The notes under the pieces: model-generated
Told to the model about the DNA's origin: nothing
The model's database searches: none
What the model saw: only the letters and a program-made list of their open reading frames with translations
Shown here: positions 46,320 to 55,606 of the stretch, piece after piece
Position numbering within the stretch: position 1 is the first letter of the stretch
Layout of the letters: each line of letters starts with the position of its first letter
Position numbers and translations under genes: made by a program
Source: Paenibacillus sp. ACRRY
GTDB lineage: Bacteria; Bacillota; Bacilli; Paenibacillales; Paenibacillaceae
Length of the DNA: 64,000 nucleotides
Assembly: GCF_022346995.1 (NCBI RefSeq)
Contig: NZ_JAKRNM010000001.1
Coordinates: 496,001-560,000 of the forward strand
Reading direction: 5' to 3'

Positions 46320-47201
46320 ATGAAACCTCGCATAGCCAGCCGGCTGTTTAATACAGCAAACTATGCGGTACTTTCATTGATTGGCATCGTCACGCTATTT
46401 CCGCTCTATTATGTACTCGTCGTTTCCTTCACCGATTCGCACGAGTTCGCGGAGAAAAATGGCTTTATTCTCTTTCCGACGAAATGGTCGATTGCGGCCT
46501 ATGAATATCTGTTCTCCACCTCGGCTTTTATTAACGCGGCAGCAGTGAGCACCTTTCTAGCGACGGTTGGTACGGCATTAAGCCTCATTGTCACAGCAGG
46601 CATAGCATTTAGCTTGTCCCGTAAGCGGCTGCGCGGCAGACAGTTCATGCTCGTCGCCATTGTGCTTACGCTTTTATTTAATCCAGGTATTATCCCACCG
46701 TATCTCGTCGTCAAGGAACTCGGCCTGATCAATAGTGTCTGGTCGCTAATTATTCCTGTATTGACTAGTGGCTGGTACGTCATCTTGATGAAAAGCTTCT
46801 TCGACAGTATCCCGGTGGAGCTCGAAGAAGCGGCCATGATCGATGGAAGTACCGATCTCGGCACCTTTTTCCGGATTGTCCTTCCGCTGTCGGCGCCAGC
46901 TCTGGCTGCATTCGGTCTGTTCTACGCCGTTGCCTATTGGAACACGTTTTTTTCGGCTGTTCTATACATCAACGATTTTGCGAAAGTTCCACTTCAAATT
47001 GTGCTGCGCAATATGCTCGTAGACTCGTCGACCTCCACTGGCGGCGCAGCTGCAATGGAGATGATCTCAGAACAACAGATTCCAACACAAACGATTAAAA
47101 TGGCTGCTGTCGTCATTTCCACGCTGCCTATTGTGTGCATTTATCCATTTTTGCAGAAACATTTTACGAAAGGCGTCATGCTTGGTTCGGTTAAGGGTTA
47201 A
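46320..47201 (+). CDS. CUT1 sugar ABC transporter permease (LplC/YtcP-like)
   Basis: 293 residues with six membrane segments, the EAA loop ELEEAAMIDGSTDLGTFFRIVLP and the terminal YPFLQKHFTKGVMLGSVKG. GGAAGGAGGGACTCTT precedes the ATG. Confidence 0.9.
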   Translation: MKPRIASRLFNTANYAVLSLIGIVTLFPLYYVLVVSFTDSHEFAEKNGFILFPTKWSIAAYEYLFSTSAFINAAAVSTFLATVGTALSLIVTAGIAFSLSRKRLRGRQFMLVAIVLTLLFNPGIIPPYLVVKELGLINSVWSLIIPVLTSGWYVILMKSFFDSIPVELEEAAMIDGSTDLGTFFRIVLPLSAPALAAFGLFYAVAYWNTFFSAVLYINDFAKVPLQIVLRNMLVDSSTSTGGAAAMEMISEQQIPTQTIKMAAVVISTLPIVCIYPFLQKHFTKGVMLGSVKG

Positions 47202-47266
47202 GCAAACAGGTGACTTATGCAATTGAGATTCAAGCATTCGTTCAACATGGGAGGTCGTCGATAAAA

Positions 47267-48787
47267 ATGTTACAAGTACGAAAATGGAAAAGTACGATGG
47301 CTGCGATGGCACTATTCATTGCACTCGGATCGAGTCTAATGGCTTGCTCGGCCAATACTACGGACGGTAACAATACGGCGAAGGACGATGAGCCCGTCAC
47401 CATTAAAATCATGTCGGATTTTACCATCGCTCAGCCGCCTTCTGCAGATAATCCCATCATTAAGGAATTTGAGAAAAACACCAATACGAAGCTGGATATC
47501 ACATGGGTATCCGGAGCGAACTGGACGGATTATGTTGATCGGATCAATGTGGTGCTGAGTTCCGGAGACCTGCCTGATTTACTTAAGCTGAACGATGTCA
47601 CCAATCCTCTTTTCCAGCAGATGGTCAACCAGGGCGTGTTCTGGGATTTAACCCCCTATCTGAAATCCTATCCGAACTTGATGACGTACCCGGAATCCGT
47701 ATGGAACAATACGTCGATCGGCGGTAAAAACTACGTTATTCCCGTAGCAAGGCCACTTAATGGCTTCGTGTTCACCAACATTCGTAAAGATTGGCTTGAT
47801 AAGCTGGGGCTTGAGGTGCCAAAAACTGTGGACGATTTCTATCACATGCTCAAGGTCTTTAAGGAACAGAAGCCTGATGGAAAAGCGGATACGTACGGTT
47901 ACACGATGCGTGGACATGAGGTATTAGATGGAGTGTTTACGAATTCGAATGGCCGCTGGAAGGATGTTGGAGGGGAATTAATCGATGCGAACTTTGATCC
48001 CGGCATGCGTGAAGCCATATTGTTCAAAAAGAAGCTATTCGATGAGGGTCTCATTCCGCCAGACTTCTCCGTTATGAAGGATAGTCAATTCTGGGATCTG
48101 GCCACGACGGGAAGAGCAGGCGCGACAGCGGAGACCATCGAGGCGCAGTTCCGCTGGACCTATGATCAATGGAAGCGCGACCCTAATGTTGATTGGATGC
48201 CGATGTCCTCCCTTACTTACCAAGATGGCCCATACGCGCCTGAGTATAGAGGATACATTGGCGTTCTCGCTATTCCGAGGAATGTGCCGGAGGAAAAGGT
48301 GAAGAAAATTTTATCTCTTCTGGACTATGGCGCGTCGGAAGAAGGAGGCACTCTATCCATGTATGGCATCAAGGGTGTTCACTATAACGAAGAGGATGGC
48401 ATGAAGGTAGCAACGGAGCAAGCTGTCGTGGACAGTGTAGGCGTTGGTGCATTCGGAAAGCTGTTTATGCGATATGACCCGTACATGTATGCATACGCAC
48501 CAGGCATGACAAAGGAAGTCTTCGAACGTAATAAACAGGTGATTGACGAGCGAGCCAAAATCGCCAAGCCGGATGTTGCCATTGGCCTTGTTTCGGAGAC
48601 GGATACGAAGCTCGGTGCTGACTACGCGAAGAAGATGGCCGATATGAAAACACAGATCATCATGGGGAAAGCCACAATTGAGGACTGGGATAAGCTGATT
48701 CAGGATATCCAGAATGATTCCAATTATATGCAGATCACCAAGGAGATTAATGAGGCGTACAAGGAAAGGTTGGCCTTGACCCAATAA
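47267..48787 (+). CDS. CUT1 sugar-binding lipoprotein
   Basis: About 506 residues. Signal peptide with lipobox LMACS (Cys at about 28), then an SBP_bac_1 fold with SSGDLPDLLKLNDV and IRKDWLDKLGLEVPKTVDDFYH. The ATG at 47267 is chosen (GGGAGG about 12 bases upstream); a GTG at 47210 would add 19 residues that do not look like a signal peptide. No ATPase gene in the operon. Confidence 0.9.
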   Translation: MLQVRKWKSTMAAMALFIALGSSLMACSANTTDGNNTAKDDEPVTIKIMSDFTIAQPPSADNPIIKEFEKNTNTKLDITWVSGANWTDYVDRINVVLSSGDLPDLLKLNDVTNPLFQQMVNQGVFWDLTPYLKSYPNLMTYPESVWNNTSIGGKNYVIPVARPLNGFVFTNIRKDWLDKLGLEVPKTVDDFYHMLKVFKEQKPDGKADTYGYTMRGHEVLDGVFTNSNGRWKDVGGELIDANFDPGMREAILFKKKLFDEGLIPPDFSVMKDSQFWDLATTGRAGATAETIEAQFRWTYDQWKRDPNVDWMPMSSLTYQDGPYAPEYRGYIGVLAIPRNVPEEKVKKILSLLDYGASEEGGTLSMYGIKGVHYNEEDGMKVATEQAVVDSVGVGAFGKLFMRYDPYMYAYAPGMTKEVFERNKQVIDERAKIAKPDVAIGLVSETDTKLGADYAKKMADMKTQIIMGKATIEDWDKLIQDIQNDSNYMQITKEINEAYKERLALTQ

Positions 48788-48838
48788 TGCTGCATAGCGA
48801 AGTTCATAAAAATAAGTATTAAAAAGGAGAGAGAGATT

Positions 48839-49201
48839 ATGGCGACCATCACAAGTTTAAGCAAGCAAGAGGAGCACCGTCTATTGGATATGGGCTGGGG
48901 TAAAATCCAGTGGCTGTGCGGGAAGGAGATCGATTCAGAGGCGGAAATGACGTTCGGGATGGTGTACATTGATGCGGGCAAGGAAAATAATCGGCATATT
49001 CATCCCAATTGTGAAGAAGTTATTTTCATTCTTTCTGGGGAGTGCGACCATACACTCGGGGATGAAACGTTCCACCTTGAGCCTGGAATGATGCTGCGGA
49101 TCCCCCGCGGTGTACCCCATCATGCTAAGGTAACGAGCTGGGAACCCTGCAGGATGATCATTGCCTACTCATCAGCAGACCGTCAAACGGTCGGCGAATA
49201 A
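48839..49201 (+). CDS. small cupin-domain protein
   Basis: 120 residues, a single cupin_2 barrel with the metal-binding motifs [18 protein letters not shown] (His-x-His, Glu) and [11 protein letters not shown] (His). It could be an isomerase, an epimerase or a small-molecule binding accessory protein. AAGGAGAGAGAGATT precedes the ATG. Located between the binding-protein gene and the PEP-hydrolase-family gene in the Tm-1-like operon. Confidence 0.82.
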   Translation: MATITSLSKQEEHRLLDMGWGKIQWLCGKEIDSEAEMTFGMVYIDAGKENNRHIHPNCEEVIFILSGECDHTLGDETFHLEPGMMLRIPRGVPHHAKVTSWEPCRMIIAYSSADRQTVGE

Positions 49202-49212
49202 GGAGGGCCACC

Positions 49213-50040
49213 ATGTCTATATCAAGAGAAGTAGCACTGCAGCGTTTAAAAAGTCAGGTTAGCCAGGGAACAACGCTCATTGGAGCAGGGGCAGGTACAG
49301 GATTATCCGCAAAGTGCGCTGAAGCGGGTGGAGCTGACCTTATCATCATATATAATTCGGGCCGTTACCGTATGGCGGGACGTGGTTCACTCGCAGGGCT
49401 AATGCCTTACGGGGATGCTAACAAAATCGTGGTGGAAATGGCGTCAGAAGTACTCCCGATTGTGAAAGATACACCTGTTCTTGCCGGAGTATGTGGAACG
49501 GACCCGTTTCGCGTCATGCCGGTGTACTTGAAGCAGCTTCAAGAGATGGGATTCACGGGCGTACAAAACTTCCCAACGGTTGGCCTATGCGATGGGGTCT
49601 TCAGACAAAATCTCGAAGAGACAGGAATGGGATACGATCTGGAGGTGGAGATGATAAGGCAAGCTCATGAACTCGGTCTTCTGACCACACCATACGTTTT
49701 TAATGAAGACGAGGCGAGAAAGATGGCTGAAGCTGGCGCAGATGTCCTGGTCGCCCATGTCGGTCTTACGACGAAGGGATCCATCGGAGCTTCAACAGCA
49801 CTGACACTGGATGAAGCAGTTGATGTGGTACAACGGATTAGCGATGCGGGTAAACAGGTTAATCCAGATGTTCTGGTCATCTGCCACGGAGGGCCGATCT
49901 CCGAACCGGAGGACGCCGCTTATGTTCTTAGCCGTACTAAGGGAGTCTCTGGCTTCTTCGGTGCATCCAGCGTGGAGCGTCTTCCAACGGAGGTCGCCAT
50001 TACCTCACAAGTACAGCGATTTAAGAGTATTGGAACTTAA
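49213..50040 (+). CDS. phosphoenolpyruvate hydrolase-family TIM barrel (Tm-1 C-terminal half counterpart)
   Basis: 275 residues of the PEP_hydrolase/IGPS-like TIM-barrel family. Blocks: [40 protein letters not shown] (near residues 24-63), the [12 protein letters not shown] segment, [34 protein letters not shown] and [14 protein letters not shown]. In plants this domain is fused behind the UPF0261 domain in Tm-1; here the two are separate genes at the two ends of one operon. The actual reaction is not established. AAGGAGGGCCACC precedes the ATG. Confidence 0.85.
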   Translation: MSISREVALQRLKSQVSQGTTLIGAGAGTGLSAKCAEAGGADLIIIYNSGRYRMAGRGSLAGLMPYGDANKIVVEMASEVLPIVKDTPVLAGVCGTDPFRVMPVYLKQLQEMGFTGVQNFPTVGLCDGVFRQNLEETGMGYDLEVEMIRQAHELGLLTTPYVFNEDEARKMAEAGADVLVAHVGLTTKGSIGASTALTLDEAVDVVQRISDAGKQVNPDVLVICHGGPISEPEDAAYVLSRTKGVSGFFGASSVERLPTEVAITSQVQRFKSIGT

Positions 50041-50081
50041 TTACTGTGATTCAATTTCACTTAATTAAGCTTACAGCGGGA

Positions 50082-50095
50082 TGAAAGCGTTTGAC
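50082..50095 (+). promoter_or_regulatory. cre-like site at the sensor-kinase promoter
   Basis: TGAAAGCGTTTGAC matches 12 of 14 positions of TGWAARCGYTWNCW and overlaps the -35 hexamer of the promoter at 50091. Confidence 0.4.
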
Positions 50096-50118
50096 TTATT
50101 CAAATATCGATCTATAAT
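50091..50118 (+). promoter_or_regulatory. sigma-A promoter upstream of the YesMN-type genes
   Basis: TTGACT (50091-50096), a 16-base spacer and TATAAT (50113-50118). A complete terminator follows before the first gene, so transcription from here may be attenuated. Confidence 0.6.
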
Positions 50119-50119
50119 T

Positions 50120-50245
50120 ATGAAGGAAATTGGACGTGGACGGGAACTGACGAAGTGTCCTGATTGGTGTCCGCCTGAATGGATCGAAATGCCGACAAGC
50201 TTCAAAGTAGGCCTCAGCCTATGGGGAAAACGATATTCGGTATAG
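50120..50245 (+). CDS. possible 41-residue small protein in the leader (unknown)
   Basis: An ATG frame of 41 residues (MKEIGRGRELTKCPDWCPPE... ending GKRYSV) lies between the promoter and terminator. The ATG sits immediately after the -10 hexamer, so this start would not be translated from that promoter; an internal start such as Met24 is possible. No family recognised and no ribosome binding site. It may be noncoding leader sequence. Confidence 0.2.
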   Translation: MKEIGRGRELTKCPDWCPPEWIEMPTSFKVGLSLWGKRYSV

Positions 50246-50259
50246 CTGTATGTATACTC

Positions 50260-50301
50260 ACAGCAAGCTTCCATAACCAGGAGGCTTGCTGTTTTTATTT
50301 T
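50260..50301 (+). terminator. terminator in the leader of the sensor-kinase gene
   Basis: The 13-bp stem formed by ACAGCAAGCTTCC (50260-50272) and GGAGGCTTGCTGT (50280-50292), including one T-G pair, has a 7-base loop followed by TTTTTATTTTT. It lies about 20 bases before the kinase gene and downstream of a good promoter. Confidence 0.75.
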
Positions 50302-50321
50302 TAGAAGGAGACTAAGTCAGA

Positions 50322-52034
50322 ATGACACTTAAAAAAAGGATTTTTTTATTGTTCTTCCTCAGTGCGTTCATCCCTTTTATCAGCATATTTGCGATTTCTT
50401 ACTATACCATTGACTCCATTTTCGCAAATAAAATCGATGACGGCATCCGCAGTAATTTGCAGCAGGTGACATCTTCACTGGAGAATTCAATCACCAATCT
50501 GAATCACGTTACACAGCAATTGTCCTACCGTGGAACCATTGGCAAGAAGCTGGATCAGTTCTTGAAGCCTTCCTCGGATATATTCCTATTGATGGAGGCG
50601 AGAGACGAATTAAAAAGTGAGTTAAGTGTGGTCACGTTTACCAATCCGAATATTGGTTTGACCTTATATTACTTCCAGAAGGATGGAACTACACAGTTTG
50701 GTAACTTTCCGATTAAGGATGGTTTTTCTCCGGAGTCACTGCCTGTGCTCTTCCAGACCTATGGCATTAAGTACTATGGTCCGCATATCAGCAGGAACCG
50801 ATTCGATGACCAACTCGTTCTGTCTGCTCTGCGAAGAGTACAACTGCCTGAAAGGGACGACGCGTACATTTACGTTGAGTCAGGCTTTCGCCTCACACAG
50901 GATGACCTGGGATACAGTCAGTACAACGGGGCTCTGTCTCATCTGATCCTGGATGGTGAAGGCAACATTGTGTACAGTGAAATACCGGAAGCGATGAAGG
51001 TCGGGGAGAATTTCTCCAGCTTGACAGCCGATCCTGCCAAGGACGGGATATCCCGGGGGTATCACTGGTTCAAAGAGGATTCTTCACAGAAATGGAGTGT
51101 CGTTTCGGTCATTTCACAGGCTCAATATCAGCAGGAGAAAAATCAGTGGTTACTTCAAATATTGCTGGTCGCATTATTTTTCCTCGGCTTTACCGTATTT
51201 CTAGCTTGGCTCCTGTGGAAGATGGTGTACAAACCACTGGGCTTGTTCCATTCAGAAATCAACGGGATGTCCAAAAATCCACAAACGACGGGGAGCCGAG
51301 CTCGCACCCAGATACCCGAATTTGATTTTCTGCTCGGTGAATTTTCGAATATGCAGCATCAAATTGGCGATCTCTTCAAGGAAGTGCAGCAGAAAGAAAA
51401 GATTCGTGCAGACCTGGAAGTGGAAAAACTGCTCTATCAGATTAATCCGCACTTTCTGATGAATACACTTGATACGGTACACTGGCTGGCCGTCATGAAC
51501 GGACAAGGGGAGATCGACAAGCTGGTGCAGTCATTGAACAAGCTGCTCTATTACAACCTGGGCAAATTAGGGCAAGTATCCACGATGGAAGAGGAGATTG
51601 ACGCATTAAGACAGTATCTGATTCTGCAGCAAATTCGTTATGACTTTGAATTCGACGTCCGCATTACTGCAGATGAACAAGTGCTGCAAATTCCTGTGCC
51701 TCGTTTTATTCTGCAACCGCTGGTTGAAAATTCGCTCTATCATGGATTGAGTGACGAAGGCTTTATTCAAATCGAAGTGACATGTAATACAACATTAAAC
51801 ATAATGATACAGGATAATGGTGCAGGCATGAGCGAGGAAACGATTCATAAACTGCTAAACAACCGTGTAGCTGAACAACAAAAAGTAGGAATGGGCATTG
51901 GACTCAATTACGTTCACCGCATGCTGAAGTCACAATACGGGGATCAAGCCCAATTGGTCATTGAGAGTGAATTGGGAACGGGGACAAGCATACTGCTCAT
52001 ACTGCCCATTAAAGGAGAAGATATCTCGGCATGA
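50322..52034 (+). CDS. YesM-type sensor histidine kinase
   Basis: 570 residues. A transmembrane segment (about 7-29, FLLFFLSAFIPFISIFAISYY), an extracellular Cache-like sensor (about 30-280), a second transmembrane segment (about 283-306), a short HAMP-like linker, the His_kinase domain with the phospho-acceptor His377 in YQINPHFLMNTLD, and an ATPase domain with LQPLVENSLYHGL, IQDNGAGMS and GIGLNYVHRML. AGAAGGAGACTAAGTCAGA precedes the ATG. It overlaps the response regulator gene by ATGA and probably senses the sugar handled by the transporter downstream. Confidence 0.92.
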   Translation: MTLKKRIFLLFFLSAFIPFISIFAISYYTIDSIFANKIDDGIRSNLQQVTSSLENSITNLNHVTQQLSYRGTIGKKLDQFLKPSSDIFLLMEARDELKSELSVVTFTNPNIGLTLYYFQKDGTTQFGNFPIKDGFSPESLPVLFQTYGIKYYGPHISRNRFDDQLVLSALRRVQLPERDDAYIYVESGFRLTQDDLGYSQYNGALSHLILDGEGNIVYSEIPEAMKVGENFSSLTADPAKDGISRGYHWFKEDSSQKWSVVSVISQAQYQQEKNQWLLQILLVALFFLGFTVFLAWLLWKMVYKPLGLFHSEINGMSKNPQTTGSRARTQIPEFDFLLGEFSNMQHQIGDLFKEVQQKEKIRADLEVEKLLYQINPHFLMNTLDTVHWLAVMNGQGEIDKLVQSLNKLLYYNLGKLGQVSTMEEEIDALRQYLILQQIRYDFEFDVRITADEQVLQIPVPRFILQPLVENSLYHGLSDEGFIQIEVTCNTTLNIMIQDNGAGMSEETIHKLLNNRVAEQQKVGMGIGLNYVHRMLKSQYGDQAQLVIESELGTGTSILLILPIKGEDISA

Positions 52035-53470
52035 TTAAGGTACTGATTGTGGATGATGATAAGCTGGTACGCAAAGGCATAAGCTCTGCGATGCCATGGA
52101 ACGAGTTCAATATGGAAGTTGTAGGAGAAGCAAGTAACGGAGCGAAAGCACTGGATTTCCTAAAATCTCAACCAGTTGATCTCATGTTGACGGATCTTGC
52201 GATGCCGGTCATGTCAGGGATCGAACTGATGAGAGCGACGAGACAGCTGTATCCGGAGCTTCATATTGTCGTGTTAACCTTGCATCAGGATTTTGATTAT
52301 ATCCAGGAGGCGCTGAGGCTTGGAGCCATTGATTATATAGCCAAAGTCCAGCTGGAGAAAGAGCAATTCGAACATGTTTTGCATCGGATACATACCCGAA
52401 TTACCGGGTTGACGAGTTCGAACCGAAAGATGCCTTCTAGCAATGAAATCAATGTTCATTATCCGAATGTATATGCACTCGTTTCTCAAGATCGCAAATC
52501 CGAACAGAAGTGGCCAGTGGAGCTAACCACCGATGGAGATGTGATCAGGTGGGAGGTGGAACGGAATAGCTGGATGTGGGCAGCATCCCACAACGAGCAG
52601 GACCCGCTGTTCCATCAGTTGAAGGCATCCCTGAATCAAGTTCCCCAAAGTACGTTACTGGTTTTGTCCGATGTACAAGAGAGAACGTGGTCGCAAATCA
52701 AAAACTGGATTATGAATTATACAGAGGCATCTCTATTCTATGCGTACAACCCTGATGACCAAGTCATTGCCGTTTCGATGAACGAGAAAGAGACTCTTCT
52801 AAAAGAACCGCAGGATGAGGACATAGATCGGATTAAGCAAAGTTGGTTCCAAACACCATGGGCCCATCATGACACGTACTACGACCAACTCATTGAACAG
52901 TTTACATCATTACAATTACACAAGGGTCAGTTGATGGGATTACTATACTCCATCGTTATGGAGTGGAATCATCTTTTTGCCCAAACAACGCTTGGAAGGA
53001 TCTCTATGATCCATGCTTTTGATTCCTGGTACGAGGTTGAGGAATGGATTAAACAGACTGCTGGGGTTATTCGAAAGGCCGACGAACAGACCTCGTATTC
53101 CCAGGAAATCATCCATGCTGTGAAAAAAGCAGTGATGATTATGCAGGATGACCTGGAGCAGGCGTATACAGCTTCAGGCCTTTCCCAACAACTCAACATC
53201 AGCCGAAGTTATTTCAGTCAATGTTTCAAAGATCTGATGGGGAAAACCTTTAATGAATACTCCAGATTCATCCGGGTAGAGAAGTCCAAAGAGTATTTGC
53301 TCAATACAAACAACACGATTTTCTGGATTGCCGAGCGAGTGGGTTATACGGATGAAAAATATTTCAGCCGGATTTTCCGTGAAATGACAGGCCTTCTGCC
53401 AAGCGAATATCGGCAGAGGCAGAGAAGTCATATAGCAGATGTGTTCCCATTGAACGGACATCAATCATAG
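52031..53470 (+). CDS. YesN-type response regulator with AraC DNA-binding domain
   Basis: 479 residues: receiver domain (about 1-120) with the acidic pocket Asp8-Asp10, phospho-acceptor Asp55 and Lys in YIAKVQ; a middle linker region of about 230 residues; a C-terminal AraC double helix-turn-helix (about 370-468, YTASGLSQQLNISRSYFSQCFKDLMGKTF and IFWIAERVGYTDEKYFSRIFREMTGLLP). Partner of the kinase encoded upstream; likely activator of the transporter operon that begins about 340 bases downstream. Confidence 0.92.
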   Translation: MIKVLIVDDDKLVRKGISSAMPWNEFNMEVVGEASNGAKALDFLKSQPVDLMLTDLAMPVMSGIELMRATRQLYPELHIVVLTLHQDFDYIQEALRLGAIDYIAKVQLEKEQFEHVLHRIHTRITGLTSSNRKMPSSNEINVHYPNVYALVSQDRKSEQKWPVELTTDGDVIRWEVERNSWMWAASHNEQDPLFHQLKASLNQVPQSTLLVLSDVQERTWSQIKNWIMNYTEASLFYAYNPDDQVIAVSMNEKETLLKEPQDEDIDRIKQSWFQTPWAHHDTYYDQLIEQFTSLQLHKGQLMGLLYSIVMEWNHLFAQTTLGRISMIHAFDSWYEVEEWIKQTAGVIRKADEQTSYSQEIIHAVKKAVMIMQDDLEQAYTASGLSQQLNISRSYFSQCFKDLMGKTFNEYSRFIRVEKSKEYLLNTNNTIFWIAERVGYTDEKYFSRIFREMTGLLPSEYRQRQRSHIADVFPLNGHQS

Positions 53471-53553
53471 GGAAAGTGACCGTCTCCATAGTTATCGTTG
53501 TAGGCCGTCATGGAAATGACGCGAGAGACATTTTATCGATTATGGATAAATTG

Positions 53554-53600
53554 AAGGCCGACAGTTTCCTGTTTTGAGGAGCTGCCGGCCTTTGTTTTCG
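53554..53600 (+). terminator. terminator after the response regulator gene
   Basis: The arms AAGGCCG-CAG and CTG-CGGCCTTT pair around a 20-base loop, followed by TTTGTTTT. The stretch 53600-53808 holds only the promoter region of the next operon. Confidence 0.65.
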
Positions 53601-53754
53601 ATTGGAAAAAAGGATAGATAGACAAATGTAAGTCAGCTGGTAGGGTAAATGTTCACAAGCAAACCAATGCTCTAGGATCGCGGTTGAAAACTGTAATCAT
53701 TTCTCTATCCAAACGAACGTGCAATCCCTATCTCATGAGATCTTCACTCCATTT

Positions 53755-53773
53755 TATAATGAAAGCGTAAACA
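53755..53773 (+). promoter_or_regulatory. -10 element and cre-like site of the alpha-glucoside operon
   Basis: TATAAT (53755-53760) is directly followed by TGAAAGCGTAAACA (53760-53773), which matches 13 of 14 positions of TGWAARCGYTWNCW. No good -35 is present, consistent with dependence on an activator such as the adjacent YesN-type protein. Confidence 0.55.
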
Positions 53774-53808
53774 AAAAATGATAAACAGAATAAGGGGAAT
53801 CGAATTAG

Positions 53809-55545
53809 ATGAGAACAAAATGGTCCATGAAAAGCAAACCGCTCACGAAACGTCTGGCCGTGCTGTCGATGTCTGCGCTGATGGTTACAGCTCTCGCGGC
53901 ATGTGGAGGCGGTTCCACTGCTCCTACTGCAGAGGAGGCAGGCAAATATGAGGTAACACCGGGGGATCCGTTCAGTGCCTACAAAGACGAAATCACCGTA
54001 ACCATGGGACGGGTGACTACAGCCAACCCGAAACTACCGGCTGGAGATACCTATGAGAACAACGCATATACGCGACTGGTTAAAGATACATTTAACGCTC
54101 AAATTTCGGATCAGTTTGAAGCCAATGGTGAAGATTACAGCCGTCAGGTTTCGCTCGCCATCGCCTCTGGGGAATTGCCTGACATGATGCGTGTTGACTC
54201 CAAAGACGAACTGAAAGAACTGGTGGATAATGACCTGATTGAAGATCTGACGGCCATTTACGATCAATACGCTACGGACAACATCAAGCAAATGTACGAT
54301 TCCTATGATGGTCGTGCATTAGATAATGCGACGATTGATGGACGTTTGATGGGCCTTCCGGCAACGTCCCTGGATTCAGCACCAGCGATGGTTTGGGTAC
54401 GTCAGGATTGGCTGGATCTGCTGGGGATCCAACTTGATGCAGACGGAGATGGCGCCATCTCGCTCGAAGAAGTAGAGAAAACGGCACAGGAATTCCTGAA
54501 AAGAGATCCTGGTCAAACCGGTAATCCGGTCGGTATTCCTTTTGTTAACACACTGAATACCACAGATTATAATGCCTCTGCCTATACCATGCTTGGTGTT
54601 GCCTCAACCGAAGGCGCGTTCCCGCAATATTGGATGAATGGGGAAGACGGCAAAATTGTATATGGTTCCACGACAGAAGAGACCAAGAAAATGCTGGGGA
54701 TCATGGCAGACTGGTTCAAGAACGGTATCATTGACCCGCAATTCGGAACCCGCACCTTTGATGACATCACTGCACTCTATACCAATGGCCAGAGTGGTAT
54801 CGCTTTTGGACCGTGGCATATCCCAGACTGGGGACTGATCAGCGTGAAGCAGATGGATAAAAATGCGAAATTCACGGCGTATACATTGGAAGATGCAGAC
54901 GGTAATGTGAACGTGGCCCATGCCAACCCATCCAATCAGTTTATCGTGGTGAGAAAAGGATATGAGCACCCTGAACTGGCTGTTAAGATTGTAAACCTGT
55001 TCTACGACAAACTGGCAAATGATAAAGATGTGGCAACAACGATGCCTGAAGCTGCCAAGTATCAGGAGACTGGGGTAGACGGTTCTACGAGACCGTTTAA
55101 TATCGAAGTCAACTCGGCTACATCGCTGCTGGATGATTACTCTGATGTCGTTCGTGGAATTAAAGGAGAAATTGGTCTGGATGAGGTTCGCACAACCGAA
55201 TCGAAGAACAATATCGGAAGCATTAAAACGTATTTGAGCGACATGGATACGGATGACGCGACCGCCTGGTCCAAATATCATTCACGAATTAACGGAGTTG
55301 GACTGATCGACAAGCTCACACAGGAGAATAAATTCGTGTGGATGACTCCTGCTTTCTCTGGAACTACATCAAGCATGAAACAAACGTGGGCCAATCTGAC
55401 GAAGCTCGAGCAGGAATCGTTCATCAAAATTGTGACGGGTTCCGAACCGCTGGATTACTTCGATACATTCGTCAGCAACTGGAAGAAACAAGGCGGTGAT
55501 CAAGTCATTCAGGAAATTGAAGACGAGATCGCATCGAAAAAATAG
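53809..55545 (+). CDS. CUT1 sugar-binding lipoprotein (LplA-like)
   Basis: 578 residues. A basic start and signal peptide with lipobox ALAAC (Cys at about 33), a Gly-rich linker and an SBP_bac_1-type fold (SGELPDMMRVDSKDEL, VRQDWLDLLGIQLDADGDGAIS). The DADGDGAIS stretch resembles a calcium-binding loop, as seen in some Paenibacillus receptors. First gene of an operon with two permeases and two GH13 alpha-glucosidases, so the ligand is probably an alpha-glucooligosaccharide. Confidence 0.9.
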   Translation: MRTKWSMKSKPLTKRLAVLSMSALMVTALAACGGGSTAPTAEEAGKYEVTPGDPFSAYKDEITVTMGRVTTANPKLPAGDTYENNAYTRLVKDTFNAQISDQFEANGEDYSRQVSLAIASGELPDMMRVDSKDELKELVDNDLIEDLTAIYDQYATDNIKQMYDSYDGRALDNATIDGRLMGLPATSLDSAPAMVWVRQDWLDLLGIQLDADGDGAISLEEVEKTAQEFLKRDPGQTGNPVGIPFVNTLNTTDYNASAYTMLGVASTEGAFPQYWMNGEDGKIVYGSTTEETKKMLGIMADWFKNGIIDPQFGTRTFDDITALYTNGQSGIAFGPWHIPDWGLISVKQMDKNAKFTAYTLEDADGNVNVAHANPSNQFIVVRKGYEHPELAVKIVNLFYDKLANDKDVATTMPEAAKYQETGVDGSTRPFNIEVNSATSLLDDYSDVVRGIKGEIGLDEVRTTESKNNIGSIKTYLSDMDTDDATAWSKYHSRINGVGLIDKLTQENKFVWMTPAFSGTTSSMKQTWANLTKLEQESFIKIVTGSEPLDYFDTFVSNWKKQGGDQVIQEIEDEIASKK

Positions 55546-55606
55546 ACATCCATGAACAGTAGCAGGGCTGCGATATGCAGCCTTTCTTCAGGAAAGGGGT
55601 TCATCC

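Noticed and set aside
54604-55281. 225-codon minus-strand ORF
   Set aside because: Shadow of the sugar-binding lipoprotein gene.
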